Part shown: in pieces, positions 32,689 through 42,035 of the stretch
Layout of the letters: each line of letters starts with the position of its first letter
How positions within the stretch are numbered: the stretch's first letter is position 1
Assembly (NCBI RefSeq): GCF_016427605.1
Contig: NZ_JAELXQ010000003.1
Location: 1-64,000, forward strand
DNA length: 64,000 nucleotides
Origin: Ochrobactrum sp. Q0168
GTDB lineage: Bacteria; Pseudomonadota; Alphaproteobacteria; Rhizobiales; Rhizobiaceae
Direction: 5' to 3'
The notes under the pieces: generated by a model
Told to the model about the DNA's origin: nothing
The model's database searches: none
What the model saw: the letters and a program-made list of their open reading frames with translations, nothing else
Translations under genes and position numbers: made by a program

Positions 32689-34062
32689 TTAATAGGCATA
32701 TTCCAGGAAGATCGGCTCGACGGAACCGCCCCAGATGCTGTTATAGGCTTTCAGCATGCGCTCGGCATCGGTGATGCCAGCGGCGACGATTTCTTCCAGG
32801 GGGCTGAGGAAGTGGGTTTCGTCGAAGCCTTCCGCGTTCAGCTTGTTGCGGTTCTTGAGCCCGAGACGCGAAATCTTCAGCGTTTCGCGAGCGATGCCTT
32901 CCAGCGGCTTGCCGCGGAATTGGGCCGTGAGGGCCTTGGTGGGCACATCGTTGCGCAGCGCCAGAACCTCTTCGTAGGTCCAGTCCTTGGTCAGCATTTC
33001 GGCTGCCGTCAGTGCTTCTTCATCATAGAGCAGGCCGACCCAATAGGCGGGCAGGGCGCAGATGCGCCGCCATGGACCGCCGTCTGCACCGCGCATTTCG
33101 AGGAAGCGCTTGAGGCGAACTTCCGGGAACAGCGTCGAGAGATGGTTGGTCCAGTCGCCCATATTCGGCACCGGATCGCTGACTTCACCCTTCAACGCGC
33201 CGTTCATGAACTGGCGGAACGTGACATGGGTGCAGTCGTGATAACGGCCATCCCGCAGGATAAAATACATCGGAATATCGAGCGCCCAGTTGACATAGTC
33301 CGCAAAGCCGAAATTTTCCGAGAAGACGAAAGGCAGTACGCCAGCGCGCTGGTTGTCGGTATCGCGCCAGATATTGGAGCGCCATGACAGAAGGCCGTTC
33401 GGCTTGCCCTCAGTGAAAGGCGAGCTGGAAAACAGCGCCGTGGCGACCGATTGCAGTTTCATCGAAACCTGCATCTTGCGGCGCATGTCGCGTTCGGAGC
33501 TGAAATCGAGATTAACCTGAATGGTCGAGGTGCGGTACATCATGTCCAGACCTTCATGGCCGACCTTCGGCATGTAGTTGGTCATGATCTTGTAGCGCGA
33601 CTTCGGCATGACCGGCGTTTCGGCCAGCGTCCATTTCGGGCTGCCGCCGACACCGAGAAAACGAATGCCCAGAGGCTCGGCGATTTCCCGCACCTGGCTC
33701 AGATGCGCGTTCATCTCGCGGCAGGTCTGGTGAATGGTGGTCAGCGGTGCGCCGGAAAGCTCGAACTGGCCGCCCGGCTCCAGCGAAATCGCGCCCTGTC
33801 CGGTCGGCTCCACCAATCCGATGATGTTGCCTTCATCCATGATCGGCTCCCAGCCGAGCATGGCCTGCATGCCTTCCAGAATAGCCTTGATGCCGCGCGG
33901 GCCCGCGTAGGGCACGGGGCTGTTGTCGGCCGTATAGAAGGGAAATTTCTCGTGCTCGGTGCCGATGCGCCAGGCATCCTTGGGTTTGTTTCCCCCGGCA
34001 AGATAGATCGCCAGTTCTTCAACGCCCGTCAGTGCCGTTTCGTCAGTCGTATCGCGCGCCAT
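32689..34062 (-). CDS. gshA: Glutamate-cysteine ligase, plant/alpha-proteobacterial type
   Basis: A 457-aa enzyme of the GCS2 class shared by plants and alpha-proteobacteria. WRIGTEHEKFPF near residue 31, EPGGQFELSGAPL around 95-107, and the GLLSWRSNIWRDTDNQRAG segment are characteristic. It joins glutamate and cysteine in the first, rate-limiting step of glutathione synthesis. It follows rsmE on the same strand after a 98-nt gap. The length is normal for the family. Confidence 0.95.
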   Translation of the reverse strand: MARDTTDETALTGVEELAIYLAGGNKPKDAWRIGTEHEKFPFYTADNSPVPYAGPRGIKAILEGMQAMLGWEPIMDEGNIIGLVEPTGQGAISLEPGGQFELSGAPLTTIHQTCREMNAHLSQVREIAEPLGIRFLGVGGSPKWTLAETPVMPKSRYKIMTNYMPKVGHEGLDMMYRTSTIQVNLDFSSERDMRRKMQVSMKLQSVATALFSSSPFTEGKPNGLLSWRSNIWRDTDNQRAGVLPFVFSENFGFADYVNWALDIPMYFILRDGRYHDCTHVTFRQFMNGALKGEVSDPVPNMGDWTNHLSTLFPEVRLKRFLEMRGADGGPWRRICALPAYWVGLLYDEEALTAAEMLTKDWTYEEVLALRNDVPTKALTAQFRGKPLEGIARETLKISRLGLKNRNKLNAEGFDETHFLSPLEEIVAAGITDAERMLKAYNSIWGGSVEPIFLEYAY

Positions 34063-34160
34063 ACAGTCTATCCCTGGTCGTATTTCAGCTTTTCAGCGTG
34101 ATTGGACAAATTTGTCAAATCGCGCAAGTCAATTTCATTGAACGATCGATTTAGAGAACA

Positions 34161-34919
34161 TCATGCCGCATTTCTCCAGTCGCCCAGAATGGCCTGCACC
34201 AGGGCCATGGCCGCAACCGCGGCCGTATCCGCCCGCAAGATGCGAGGGCCGAGCGGAATGGCCGTCACGAAGGGCAGACGATGCAGCACCTGCCGCTCTT
34301 CTTCCGAAAACCCGCCTTCCGGGCCGATCAGAAGCCCCATCGGCCAAGGCTTCGATTGGGGCTTCAAACCTTGCAGAATGCTCAACGGATCGTCCGATTC
34401 GTGGCCTTCATCGCAAAAGATCAGGCGGCGCGACGGGTCCCACTGCTCGATAAAGCGGTCGAAGCGTAGGGCGTCGCGGCATTCCGGTATGGCAAGCACG
34501 CCGCATTGCTCGGCAGCTTCTATGGCATTGGCCTTTATCTTGTCGGTGCTGAGCTTCGGCACCTGTGTGTGCTGGGTGACGACCGGCTGCAAAACACCAG
34601 CGCCCATTTCAACGGCCTTTTGCACCATATAATCGAGGCGGCCCTGCTTCAGCGGCGCGAAACAATAGACGAGATCGCTCGGCGCGGGCTGCGGGCGCGT
34701 CTTCTCAACGGGTACGAGCAGAACACGCTTCTTGCCTTCCGGCTTCAGCCGGGCCTTCCATTCACCGTCGCGCCCGTTGAAGACGAGAACTTCATCGCCT
34801 TCTTTCAGGCGCAGCACGTGAGTGAGATAATGGGCAGCCTGCGGCGCGGCCTCGACCGGCGTTTCCGGGGCAAGAGCGTCCTCGATATAAAGTCGTTGCA
34901 TTCTGTAATTTGCGCGCAT
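34161..34919 (-). CDS. rsmE: 16S rRNA (uracil-1498-N3)-methyltransferase
   Basis: About 252 aa, SPOUT class. An N-terminal PUA-like domain ([10 protein letters not shown]... [21 protein letters not shown]) precedes the SAM-binding trefoil knot with [13 protein letters not shown] and [17 protein letters not shown]. It methylates U1498 of 16S rRNA. The start is uncertain among ATGs at 34943, 34919 and 34901; 34919 (MRANYRMQ) matches the usual alpha-proteobacterial N-terminus. Upstream of gshA on the same strand. Confidence 0.92.
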   Translation of the reverse strand: MRANYRMQRLYIEDALAPETPVEAAPQAAHYLTHVLRLKEGDEVLVFNGRDGEWKARLKPEGKKRVLLVPVEKTRPQPAPSDLVYCFAPLKQGRLDYMVQKAVEMGAGVLQPVVTQHTQVPKLSTDKIKANAIEAAEQCGVLAIPECRDALRFDRFIEQWDPSRRLIFCDEGHESDDPLSILQGLKPQSKPWPMGLLIGPEGGFSEEERQVLHRLPFVTAIPLGPRILRADTAAVAAMALVQAILGDWRNAA

Positions 34920-35054
34920 GATCGCATCGATGGCAGAGGGCAAGCCCGCCGGTCAAGCGCTTTGTGTGGCTGTTCTGCCAGCCTTCGCATTGAAAACAGC
35001 TCTCACTTGAAGAAAAGCTTACACAAACAATTGATGGGAAATGTCTGGTGGTTG

Positions 35055-35068
35055 AATCTAATTAGATT
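35055..35068. promoter_or_regulatory. MarR-type operator
   Basis: AATCTAATTAGATT, a perfect 14-nt palindrome, about 47 nt upstream of the MarR gene. AT-rich palindromes in this position are typical MarR autoregulatory sites. Confidence 0.7.
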
Positions 35069-35114
35069 GTATCCATATAGGTATGAAGCTATCTATTTGA
35101 ATGGAATTGAAGTG

Positions 35115-35546
35115 ATGAAACAAGCTTGGGTCGAATTCGCGCCGCTTCTTGCAAGCACTGCCAGAGGATGGCGGAAAGCCTTTGATGCGGCCATGGCGGA
35201 GCATGGTCTTTCCGATGCGAAAGCCGTTCCGCTGATGACCCTCTTGCGGCATGGCGATCTGATCCCTCAGGGTATGCTGGCTGAACGGGTCGGCATTGAG
35301 GGGGCGACGATCGTTCGTGTCGTCGATGAGCTGGAGAAGGATGGCCTGATCCTGCGCGTCGCCGACGATGCCGACCGTCGCGTCAAACTCATCCAGTTGA
35401 CAGAAGACGGCCGCGCCCTCGCCACCAAGGTGGAAAAGTCTGCGGCACGTCTTCGGACGCAGTTTCTAAGCGATTTCGACGCCGAACAGGTCGATGTCGC
35501 CATGGAAGTACTGCGCAAGCTGAATGAGAAATTCCTGAACATCTAA
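35115..35546 (+). CDS. MarR-family regulator of the efflux operon
   Basis: A 143-aa winged-helix regulator: LPLMTLLRHGDLIPQGMLAERVGIEGATIVRVVDELEKDGLI with the wing DDADRRVKLIQLTEDG is standard MarR. ATG at 35115 follows GGAATTGAAG. It lies 22 nt before a FUSC efflux gene in the same direction and likely represses the operon, with release by an aromatic acid. A palindrome upstream fits autoregulation. Confidence 0.9.
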   Translation: MKQAWVEFAPLLASTARGWRKAFDAAMAEHGLSDAKAVPLMTLLRHGDLIPQGMLAERVGIEGATIVRVVDELEKDGLILRVADDADRRVKLIQLTEDGRALATKVEKSAARLRTQFLSDFDAEQVDVAMEVLRKLNEKFLNI

Positions 35547-35568
35547 ATCAACGCTGCCTTCGAAAACC

Positions 35569-37677
35569 ATGACCAAGCCTGCCGAAACAACACCGAAGTT
35601 CTGGGACGTCGTCTTTTCTTTAAAGACGTTCGCCGCCGGTATGCTTGCCTTGTGGATTGCGCTGATGGCCAATCTGCCAAACCCCTACTGGTCGATTGCC
35701 GCCGTTTACATCGTCGCGCATCCGCTTTCGGGGGCGACCACGTCCAAGGGCATCTATCGTCTGATCGGCACAATCATCGGCGGCGCGGTGACGATCCTTT
35801 TCGTGCCGCATCTGATCAATTCGCCAGAGATCCTGACCGTTGCCATCGGCTTGTGGATGGGCGTCTGTCTGGCGATCAGCCTGCTTGACGGCACGCCGCG
35901 TAGTTACCTCTTCATGCTCGCCGGTTATACGGTGGCGATTGCAAGTTTTGCCGTGGTTTCCGTTCCCGAAACCACCTTTGATTATGCGCTTGGCCGCGTC
36001 GAGGAAATTGCCATTGGCATTGTCTGCGCGGCGCTGGTCAATCGCCTCGTCTTTCCGCGCCACAGCGGGCCGGTTCTGGTCGGTCGTATTGACAACTGGC
36101 TGCGTGAGGGCTCGCGGCTCGCCGTCGCCACCATGCGCGGCGAGGGCGCGAGCCCACAATTTCTGCGCGACCGCCAGCGTCTGGCTGCCGACGCGCTGGA
36201 ACTGCGCAACCTGACCACCCATGTGGCCTATGACACCTCGTCCATCCGCGGGGTCGGAACGATGCTGCATGTGCTGCAACAGCGCATGGTGGCCGTGCTG
36301 CCGATCATTTCCAGCCTGCATGATGTCATCGTGCTGAAGCCGGGCGAGGGGGAAAAGCCCTGGCATCCCGCCGTCCAGCAGCTTCTTGATGAAGCCTGCG
36401 ACTGGCTCGAAAGCGGCGAGAGCCTTAGCGAAGAACGCCGCGCCGTTCTGTTGAAGCTGATTGACGAGATTGATCGCCACGGCAAGGACGCTTCCAGCTG
36501 GGGCGAGTTGCTGCCGTTCAACCTGGCCGCTCGCGTGCGCGATCTGGTTCAGATCTGGAGTGATTGCATCACGCTGCGTCAAGATATCGTGTCGGGTGCG
36601 AAGCGGGGTCATGCGCTGCGCTGGCGTCGTTACGACGCTCATTTGAAGGGGCGTCCGGCGCACCGCGATTATGGCATGGCGTTTCTGTCGGGTTTTTCGG
36701 CTTTTCTCGCAACCTGTGTCGCGACGGCTTTCTGGATCGCGACCGGCTGGTCTCAGGGCAGTGCGGCTGCGATGATGGCAGGCATCTTCTGCTGTATCTT
36801 CGCGACGATGGACGATCCCGTGCCGGTGATGCGCAAGTTCAACTGGCTGCTGCTGATCGTGATCGCAGCCGCTTTCATCTTTGAATTTGCGTTGCTGCCG
36901 CTGGTGGACGGTTTCTTCCCGCTGGCGCTGGTGCTGGGTCTGTTTCTGGTGCCTGCCGGTGTGCTTCTGGCAATCCCATCGCAGTTTCTGTTGGGCATGG
37001 TGCTCTGTGTGAACCTGCCGAATATGCTCATGCTGCAAAGCCACGCCACCTCGGATTTCGTCAGTTTTGCCAATGCCAATCTGGCGACAGTTATCGGTAT
37101 CGTCATGGCCGCCGTGGTTACGTCTATCGTGCGCTCGGTCGGCGCCGAATGGAGCGTGCGGCGTCTGGTCAAAGCCGGCTGGCGCGATATCATTGCTGCC
37201 ACGGAACGCGGTCCGAGCCGTCATCGCCGGCAGCGCATGAATCGCCTGTTGCTGCGCATGATCGACCGCATCGGCATGATGACGCCGCGTCTGGCGCTGA
37301 TCCCGTCGGCGGATGTTGCCAAGGTCGATCTGCTGCGCGACCTGCGCAACGGGATGAACACCATCGACCTGCAGCAATATCGCGCCAAGCTGCCCGAACC
37401 CTGCCGCGAGGCGGTGGATGCGGTGCTGGACGGTGTCGGCGCGCATTATCGGGCCCTGTCCAAAGGCGGACCGAACAGCCCGTCGCGCCAGGGGATTGAC
37501 GAACAGCTGCTCGCCTCCATCGACAAGGCGATAGCGGCGATCATCGAGAGCGGTTCGCCCGCCATTGCCCGCCGTCCGCGGCTTGCGCTGGTGGCGCTGC
37601 GTTTCAACCTGTTTCCCAAGGCGCCGCCTTTCGCTTTGCCGCCGCGCCCGCAATTGGAGCTGCCGCAAGCTGCCTGA
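35569..37677 (+). CDS. FUSC-family inner-membrane efflux protein, AaeB-like
   Basis: A 702-aa protein with two hydrophobic blocks (about 15-165 and 360-510), each of several helices, separated and followed by soluble domains, as in the FUSC/AaeB/YccS family. FSLKTFAAGMLALWIALMANLPNPYWSI near the N-terminus is typical. With the DUF1656 and HlyD genes downstream it forms an AaeXAB-like system that exports aromatic carboxylic acids such as p-hydroxybenzoate. Substrate is inferred. It would be repressed by the upstream MarR protein. Confidence 0.88.
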   Translation: MTKPAETTPKFWDVVFSLKTFAAGMLALWIALMANLPNPYWSIAAVYIVAHPLSGATTSKGIYRLIGTIIGGAVTILFVPHLINSPEILTVAIGLWMGVCLAISLLDGTPRSYLFMLAGYTVAIASFAVVSVPETTFDYALGRVEEIAIGIVCAALVNRLVFPRHSGPVLVGRIDNWLREGSRLAVATMRGEGASPQFLRDRQRLAADALELRNLTTHVAYDTSSIRGVGTMLHVLQQRMVAVLPIISSLHDVIVLKPGEGEKPWHPAVQQLLDEACDWLESGESLSEERRAVLLKLIDEIDRHGKDASSWGELLPFNLAARVRDLVQIWSDCITLRQDIVSGAKRGHALRWRRYDAHLKGRPAHRDYGMAFLSGFSAFLATCVATAFWIATGWSQGSAAAMMAGIFCCIFATMDDPVPVMRKFNWLLLIVIAAAFIFEFALLPLVDGFFPLALVLGLFLVPAGVLLAIPSQFLLGMVLCVNLPNMLMLQSHATSDFVSFANANLATVIGIVMAAVVTSIVRSVGAEWSVRRLVKAGWRDIIAATERGPSRHRRQRMNRLLLRMIDRIGMMTPRLALIPSADVAKVDLLRDLRNGMNTIDLQQYRAKLPEPCREAVDAVLDGVGAHYRALSKGGPNSPSRQGIDEQLLASIDKAIAAIIESGSPAIARRPRLALVALRFNLFPKAPPFALPPRPQLELPQAA

Positions 37678-37727
37678 CGAAAAGCCGCCGGAAGAACAGC
37701 CCCGTGAAGACCTGAATGTGAACAATC

Positions 37728-37934
37728 ATGAGACCTGAACTCGATATATACGGGATCTATATCCCGACTCTGGGCGTGCTGGCGCTTGGCGCCTATGTCC
37801 TCAATACGATCATGCAGCGCCTGCTGGCGCGCGTGCGTTTCTACCGTTTTGTGTGGCACCGGCCCTTGTTCGATGCCGCCATGTATTTCTGCATTCTTGG
37901 CGCTGCCGCCCTTATCTTGAACGGAATAGACTGA
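37728..37934 (+). CDS. DUF1656 small membrane protein, AaeX-like
   Basis: 68 aa, starting MRPELDIYGIYIPTLGVLALGAYVL, the DUF1656 hallmark, with two hydrophobic helices (about 10-28 and 45-65). Its TGA overlaps the ATG of the HlyD gene, so the two are coupled. AaeX proteins accompany AaeA/AaeB-type efflux pumps; their role is unknown. Confidence 0.9.
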   Translation: MRPELDIYGIYIPTLGVLALGAYVLNTIMQRLLARVRFYRFVWHRPLFDAAMYFCILGAAALILNGID

Positions 37935-38800
37935 TGAAAAAGCTCTTCGCACATACTGGCCGGGTTTTTCTCACCCTCGTCATGGTCACAATGGCGGGGC
38001 TGCTTGGCTGGCAACTCTGGGATTATTACATGAATGCGCCATGGACGCGCGACGGCAAGATCCTTGCCGATGTGGTGCGGGTTGCGCCTGACGTTTCGGG
38101 TCTGGTGAGCGAGGTTCTCGTTCGCGATAACCAGTCTATCAAAAAGGGCGATGTGATTTTCCGCATCGATCAGGCGCGTTACAAGCTGGCGCTGCAGACC
38201 GCTGAAGCCAAGGTCGACAGCAGCAAAGCCGCGCTCGACATGGCCAATCGCGATCTGGTCCGTTATCGCCAGCTCAACGACACCACCGTAACCCGCCAGA
38301 AGCTGGAACAGGTCGAAACCACGGCCATGCAGGCCGAAGCGGCTTACCGTCAGGCCGGTCTGGACCGTGATCTGGCCGCCCTCAATATGGAGCGGTCTTC
38401 GGTCAAGGCGACGGTCAATGGCGTCATCACCAACTTCTCGCTCCAGCCGGGCGACTATGTCACCGCGGGTTCTGCCGTGACGGCGCTGGTGGACACGGAT
38501 TCCTATTATGTCGCGGGCTATTTCGAGGAAAACAAGCTTGAGCGCATCAAGATCGGCGATCCGGTTCTGGTCGATGTCATGGGCAGCAAGGTGCAGCTCA
38601 AGGGCAAGGTGGAAGGCATTGCCGGTGGCATCGAGGATCGCGAACGCACGGCGACCACAAGCCTGCTTGCCAATGTCACGCCGACTTTCAACTGGGTGCG
38701 TCTTGCGCAGCGTGTGCCGGTTCGGGTGAAGCTGGAGGAGGTGCCGGATGGCGTGCATCTCGTGGCAGGCCGAACGGTCAGCGTTTCGGTGGTCGAATAA
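37934..38800 (+). CDS. HlyD/EmrA-type membrane fusion protein, AaeA-like
   Basis: A 288-aa periplasmic adaptor. One N-terminal TM (about 10-30), a biotinyl-lipoyl-like domain with APDVSGLVSEVLVRDNQSIKKGDVIFRID, an alpha-hairpin (about 75-150) and a beta-barrel domain with SYYVAGYFEENKLERIKIGD. It links the FUSC pump to an outer-membrane channel. No outer-membrane factor gene is adjacent. A strong terminator follows. Confidence 0.92.
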   Translation: MKKLFAHTGRVFLTLVMVTMAGLLGWQLWDYYMNAPWTRDGKILADVVRVAPDVSGLVSEVLVRDNQSIKKGDVIFRIDQARYKLALQTAEAKVDSSKAALDMANRDLVRYRQLNDTTVTRQKLEQVETTAMQAEAAYRQAGLDRDLAALNMERSSVKATVNGVITNFSLQPGDYVTAGSAVTALVDTDSYYVAGYFEENKLERIKIGDPVLVDVMGSKVQLKGKVEGIAGGIEDRERTATTSLLANVTPTFNWVRLAQRVPVRVKLEEVPDGVHLVAGRTVSVSVVE

Positions 38801-38817
38801 TCGACATCCTACTGATT

Positions 38818-38845
38818 AAAGGCCCGGCTGTTGTCCGGGCCTTTT
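38818..38845 (+). terminator. Terminator of the efflux operon
   Basis: AAAGGCCCGG, loop CTGTTGT, CCGGGCCTTTTT. Confidence 0.9.
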
Positions 38846-38885
38846 TCGTGTTAGCCAATGAAAAAAGAGATCTACGGGGTCGTCT

Positions 38886-39584
38886 ATGCGCGTATTGGTC
38901 GTCCAGAACTATGACGGGGCGGGGCTGGGGCAGATCGAGCCTGTCCTGGCGCAAGCCGGTTATTCGATTGATCTGCGCCACCCTTATAATGGCGATGCGC
39001 TACCCGCCGATGCCAGCGAACATAATGCGCTGATTGTTCTGGGCGGCGAGCAGAATGCACTGGCCGATGCCGAATTTGCCTATTTCCCGCACCTGCTCGA
39101 TATCATCCGCGGCTTTGGCGACAAGGATAAGGCCGTGCTTGGCATTTGTCTGGGTAGTCAGCTGGTAGCGCGCGCCTATGGCGGCGAGAATATTCTCGAC
39201 CGCCCGATGGAGTTCGGCTGGCAGGAAGTGCGCTTGACCGAGGAAGGGCAGCGCGATCCGGTGCTTTCGACGGCAGGCCATGCGTTTCCGATCTTCCACT
39301 GGCACCGCGATACATTCACCCTTCCGACTGGTGCCGTGCATATGGCGTCGAGCGACATGACGCAGAATCAGGCCTACCGGATCGGTCGGGCGGTCTATGG
39401 CACGCAGTTCCATTTCGAGGCCGATACCGGGCTGGTGAAGGAATGGAATACGCAGCTTGGAGATATGATTGAAGAATTCGCACCGGGTTGGGACAAGGCG
39501 TTTCCGCAATTGGCCGAAAGCGTTGGCCGCTCTTCCGACAGAGCGGGCGCGGCCCTCGCCAAAGCCTGGATCGACCAGATTTAA
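38886..39584 (+). CDS. Class-I glutamine amidotransferase-like protein
   Basis: A 232-aa stand-alone GATase-1 domain. The nucleophile elbow GICLGSQ holds the catalytic Cys, and QFHFEAD supplies the His and acidic residue of the triad. The family includes GMP-synthase-like amidotransferases and gamma-glutamyl hydrolases; no synthetase partner is next to it. It could donate ammonia to an unknown synthase or hydrolyse a gamma-glutamyl substrate. Confidence 0.85.
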   Translation: MRVLVVQNYDGAGLGQIEPVLAQAGYSIDLRHPYNGDALPADASEHNALIVLGGEQNALADAEFAYFPHLLDIIRGFGDKDKAVLGICLGSQLVARAYGGENILDRPMEFGWQEVRLTEEGQRDPVLSTAGHAFPIFHWHRDTFTLPTGAVHMASSDMTQNQAYRIGRAVYGTQFHFEADTGLVKEWNTQLGDMIEEFAPGWDKAFPQLAESVGRSSDRAGAALAKAWIDQI

Positions 39585-39683
39585 ACCCAACATTAACCTT
39601 GCGGATAGACTTCGCGTTGCTGCTTTGCCACATCCTGTCAGCAATGCGTGGTTTTGTGAAAAAAGCGCGGTGAACGACGCTTC

Positions 39684-39723
39684 CGTTCAGTTGCGGGTAA
39701 CTTTTATCGGGTGTAACTGAACG
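39684..39723. repeat. Inverted repeat upstream of a small membrane protein gene
   Basis: CGTTCAGTT (39684-39692) and AACTGAACG (39715-39723), 9-nt perfect arms, enclose a shorter GTT/AAC stem. It lies about 105 nt before the 45-aa ORF and may be a leader hairpin or operator. No T-run follows. Confidence 0.5.
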
Positions 39724-39828
39724 CCGTCTCCCGGGCAATGATCGGTCGGGCAGGGCTTCACGCCATGCTCGCAACGGCGGCTCGTTTTATCGAATTTCAT
39801 CCGGCAACCGTCGAAAGAGTTTCCGAAC

Positions 39829-39966
39829 ATGACCGCCAAGCATGCCGCCCTTCTTACCGTCCTGATGGTCTCCGCGATCGTGTTCATGGCAGTCGGCATC
39901 TTCACAGTCGATGCCGGTAACACGATGGTTTCGAGCGACGGTTACGGAATTTCCAGCGCTCATTAA
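39829..39966 (+). CDS. Small membrane protein, 45 aa
   Basis: Begins MTAKHAALLTVLMVSAIVF with one hydrophobic helix (about 7-25) and ends DGYGISSAH. GAAAGAG lies about 13 nt upstream, a somewhat distant ribosome site. Its stop codon overlaps the end of the convergent phosphatase gene by 4 nt. No family is recognised; a one-pass membrane or cleaved secreted peptide is possible. Confidence 0.55.
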   Translation: MTAKHAALLTVLMVSAIVFMAVGIFTVDAGNTMVSSDGYGISSAH

Positions 39967-40697
39967 TTCGCTTCGATGAAGCGCTTTTCCACGCCGTCGA
40001 TTGCGATTGCCGAGAGCAGGCCGCTCTTCCAGGCATAGGTGTCGAGATTGACCCGGTTGGGCTGAATATCGACAACAGTTTGCGGCGTATGCCCATGGAT
40101 GATCACCTTTGCGAGGGGATCGGTCCATTTCAAAAACAGCGTCCGTATCCAGATAAGATCGTCGGCGTCCTGCTCTTCGAGCGGCAGGGCCGGATCGACG
40201 CCTGCGTGGCAGAAAAAGAAATCCCCGAACGAGAGCCAGCGCGGCATCGCGCGTATGAAATCGATATGCGCCCGCGGTACGGCCTTCACCAGCGCTTCAT
40301 GGCTGCGCCGAGCTTTATCCGGATCGGAAAAATCGAGTTCCACCCCATAGGAGCGTCCGGTCTCCACGCCGCCGTGCAGGGCGAAGATGCCTGCCGTGTC
40401 GCCGGTGGCGAGATAATTGAGAAAGCCTTCGTCGTGATTGCCGAGCAGCGACAGGATGCGCGGATCATTTGCGGACGTCTCAATGAGAAAATCCAGCACT
40501 TCCTTCGATTGCGGTCCCCGGTCGATATAATCGCCGAGATGGATGATGCGCCAGTCGTGGACGGGGCGATGGTCGAGATCGGCGCGGATCAACCCATGCA
40601 TGTCCTGCAACAGATCGAAGCGGCCATGCACATCGCCAATGGCATAAAGGCGGATGTTTTGCGGGCCGCACGCCTCCTTGAAAACCACACCGGTCAT
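39963..40697 (-). CDS. Metallophosphoesterase, PrpA/ApaH-like serine/threonine phosphatase
   Basis: A 244-aa calcineurin-like phosphatase. Metal-binding motifs are complete: GDVHGR (about 22-27), GDYIDRGP (about 55-62), GNHDE (about 86-90), the CHAG motif and IIHGHTP. It may dephosphorylate proteins or dinucleoside polyphosphates. Its ATG overlaps the stop of the GntR gene as ATGA, so the two are co-translated. Confidence 0.88.
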   Translation of the reverse strand: MTGVVFKEACGPQNIRLYAIGDVHGRFDLLQDMHGLIRADLDHRPVHDWRIIHLGDYIDRGPQSKEVLDFLIETSANDPRILSLLGNHDEGFLNYLATGDTAGIFALHGGVETGRSYGVELDFSDPDKARRSHEALVKAVPRAHIDFIRAMPRWLSFGDFFFCHAGVDPALPLEEQDADDLIWIRTLFLKWTDPLAKVIIHGHTPQTVVDIQPNRVNLDTYAWKSGLLSAIAIDGVEKRFIEAN

Positions 40698-41503
40698 TCG
40701 CCTTCATCCTTCACTTCCTTCACTGCATTGGTGCCCGCCCGCTGGCGGAAGCGCAGCCGCGAGACACGTTCGCGCTCTTCGTTCAGCTCGCGGTCATGCG
40801 TCGCCTGCTCGACGAAGCGGATATGCTTTTGCACCGCCTCCCGCGCTGCCTGCGGGTTGCCGGCCATCACCGCATCGTAAATAGCGCGATGCTGCGAAAG
40901 GAACATGTCGGAGACGCCCGGATAGCTGTAGATGAGGCTGCGGTTATAAAATACGCCATCCTTCAAAAGCTGGTAGCAGGAGCGCAAGGTGTGCAGTAGC
41001 ACGATATTATGCGCCGCTTCGCCGACCGCATTATGCAGCTCCACATCAAGGCGTGCTTCGGTGTCGAAATCGCTGGCGCCATGCGCGGTTTCCATCGCAT
41101 GCATGATTTCGGTCAAAAGCGCCTTGTCGGCGGGCGTGGCGCGAAGTGCCGCATATTCGGCGGCAATGCTTTCTATCTCGCGACGGTATTCGAGATAGTC
41201 CGCTGTCGCCTTGCGATGATCGGCAAAAAGCTTGACCACGGGGGCGCTGAAGACCTGCCCGATGACATCGGCCACGAATGTTCCGCCGCCGTGGCGGGAT
41301 GTCAAAAGACCAGCCGTTTCAAGGCGCTTCAGGGCATCGCGCAGGATGGGCCGGGAAATGTCGAACTGACGCGCCAGCTCACGCTCGCCGGGCAGACGGT
41401 CGCCGCCGCGCAGCACGCCCTCCAGAATGAGCGTCTCGATCTGGTATACGACATCGTCCGCTGTGCGGCTCGTCTGTATGCGGGAGAAAATCGTTTCGGC
41501 CAT
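40694..41503 (-). CDS. GntR/FCD-family regulator
   Basis: A 269-aa regulator. The winged HTH lies at about 10-75 (LILEGVLRGGDRLPGERELARQFDISRPILRDALKRLETAG), and the FCD effector domain has the metal-binding His/Asp pattern (ARLDVELHNAVGEAAHN, FLSQHRAIYDAV). It is closest to the PdhR/LldR/GlcC branch, which senses hydroxy- or keto-acids. ATG at 41503 starts the standard N-terminus. It is only 1.5 kb from glcDEF, which GlcC controls in E. coli, so a role there is possible. Translationally coupled to the phosphatase. Confidence 0.86.
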   Translation of the reverse strand: MAETIFSRIQTSRTADDVVYQIETLILEGVLRGGDRLPGERELARQFDISRPILRDALKRLETAGLLTSRHGGGTFVADVIGQVFSAPVVKLFADHRKATADYLEYRREIESIAAEYAALRATPADKALLTEIMHAMETAHGASDFDTEARLDVELHNAVGEAAHNIVLLHTLRSCYQLLKDGVFYNRSLIYSYPGVSDMFLSQHRAIYDAVMAGNPQAAREAVQKHIRFVEQATHDRELNEERERVSRLRFRQRAGTNAVKEVKDEGE

Positions 41504-41631
41504 GCCGTTCAAGCCCTTTGCGTATCGGCGGCAAGGTAGCCGCAAGGGACGGACCCGGCAACGGAATATATTGAAAATAAAGCGCGACTGGCGATCCAGC
41601 CGGGCTTTCTGATGGTTGGAAGAGGGGCGTT

Positions 41632-41919
41632 TTAAGCCTTTTTGCGCTTGCGCGTCGAAACCAGCACAAACAGACCGGCGACAACGCCATACATCGCCCA
41701 TTTGAACGGCAGCGCGTCAGCAGTTTCGCTGCGGATCGGCAGCACGGTCACGGTGCCCGGGCGGCTTTCGACGCCGGATTTGCCTTCCGCCTTCGCCTGT
41801 TCGATCTGCTGCGGGGACACGACCCATTCCGCGCCGCGGGACTTGTCGTAGAACATGAAGCCGCAACCGACGACAACAGCAACGATGATTGCAAGGATAA
41901 AACGGATCGGAGTGTTCAT
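41632..41919 (-). CDS. Hypothetical membrane protein, 95 aa
   Basis: Two TM helices (about 7-24 and 73-88) flank a charged segment (YDKSRGAEWVVSPQQIEQAKAEGKSGVESR split by a Gly/Ser turn), and the C-terminus is very basic (STRKRKKA). GAGGAAAGATA precedes the ATG. No family is recognised. It lies upstream of the GntR gene on the same strand. Confidence 0.7.
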   Translation of the reverse strand: MNTPIRFILAIIVAVVVGCGFMFYDKSRGAEWVVSPQQIEQAKAEGKSGVESRPGTVTVLPIRSETADALPFKWAMYGVVAGLFVLVSTRKRKKA

Positions 41920-42035
41920 TATCTTTCCTCAGGCTTTGAACGATGCGGCAGGCATTTTGGGAGGAAATACCCTGCCGCATGTATATGCACGCATTTCTAA
42001 TGCGTGCGTTACATAGCCAGCGAAAGACTTGATGT

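Noticed and set aside
35620..37725. 701-aa open frame opposite the FUSC gene
   Set aside because: Antisense shadow: low-complexity Gln/His/Arg-rich, no domain, while the plus strand encodes an intact membrane protein.
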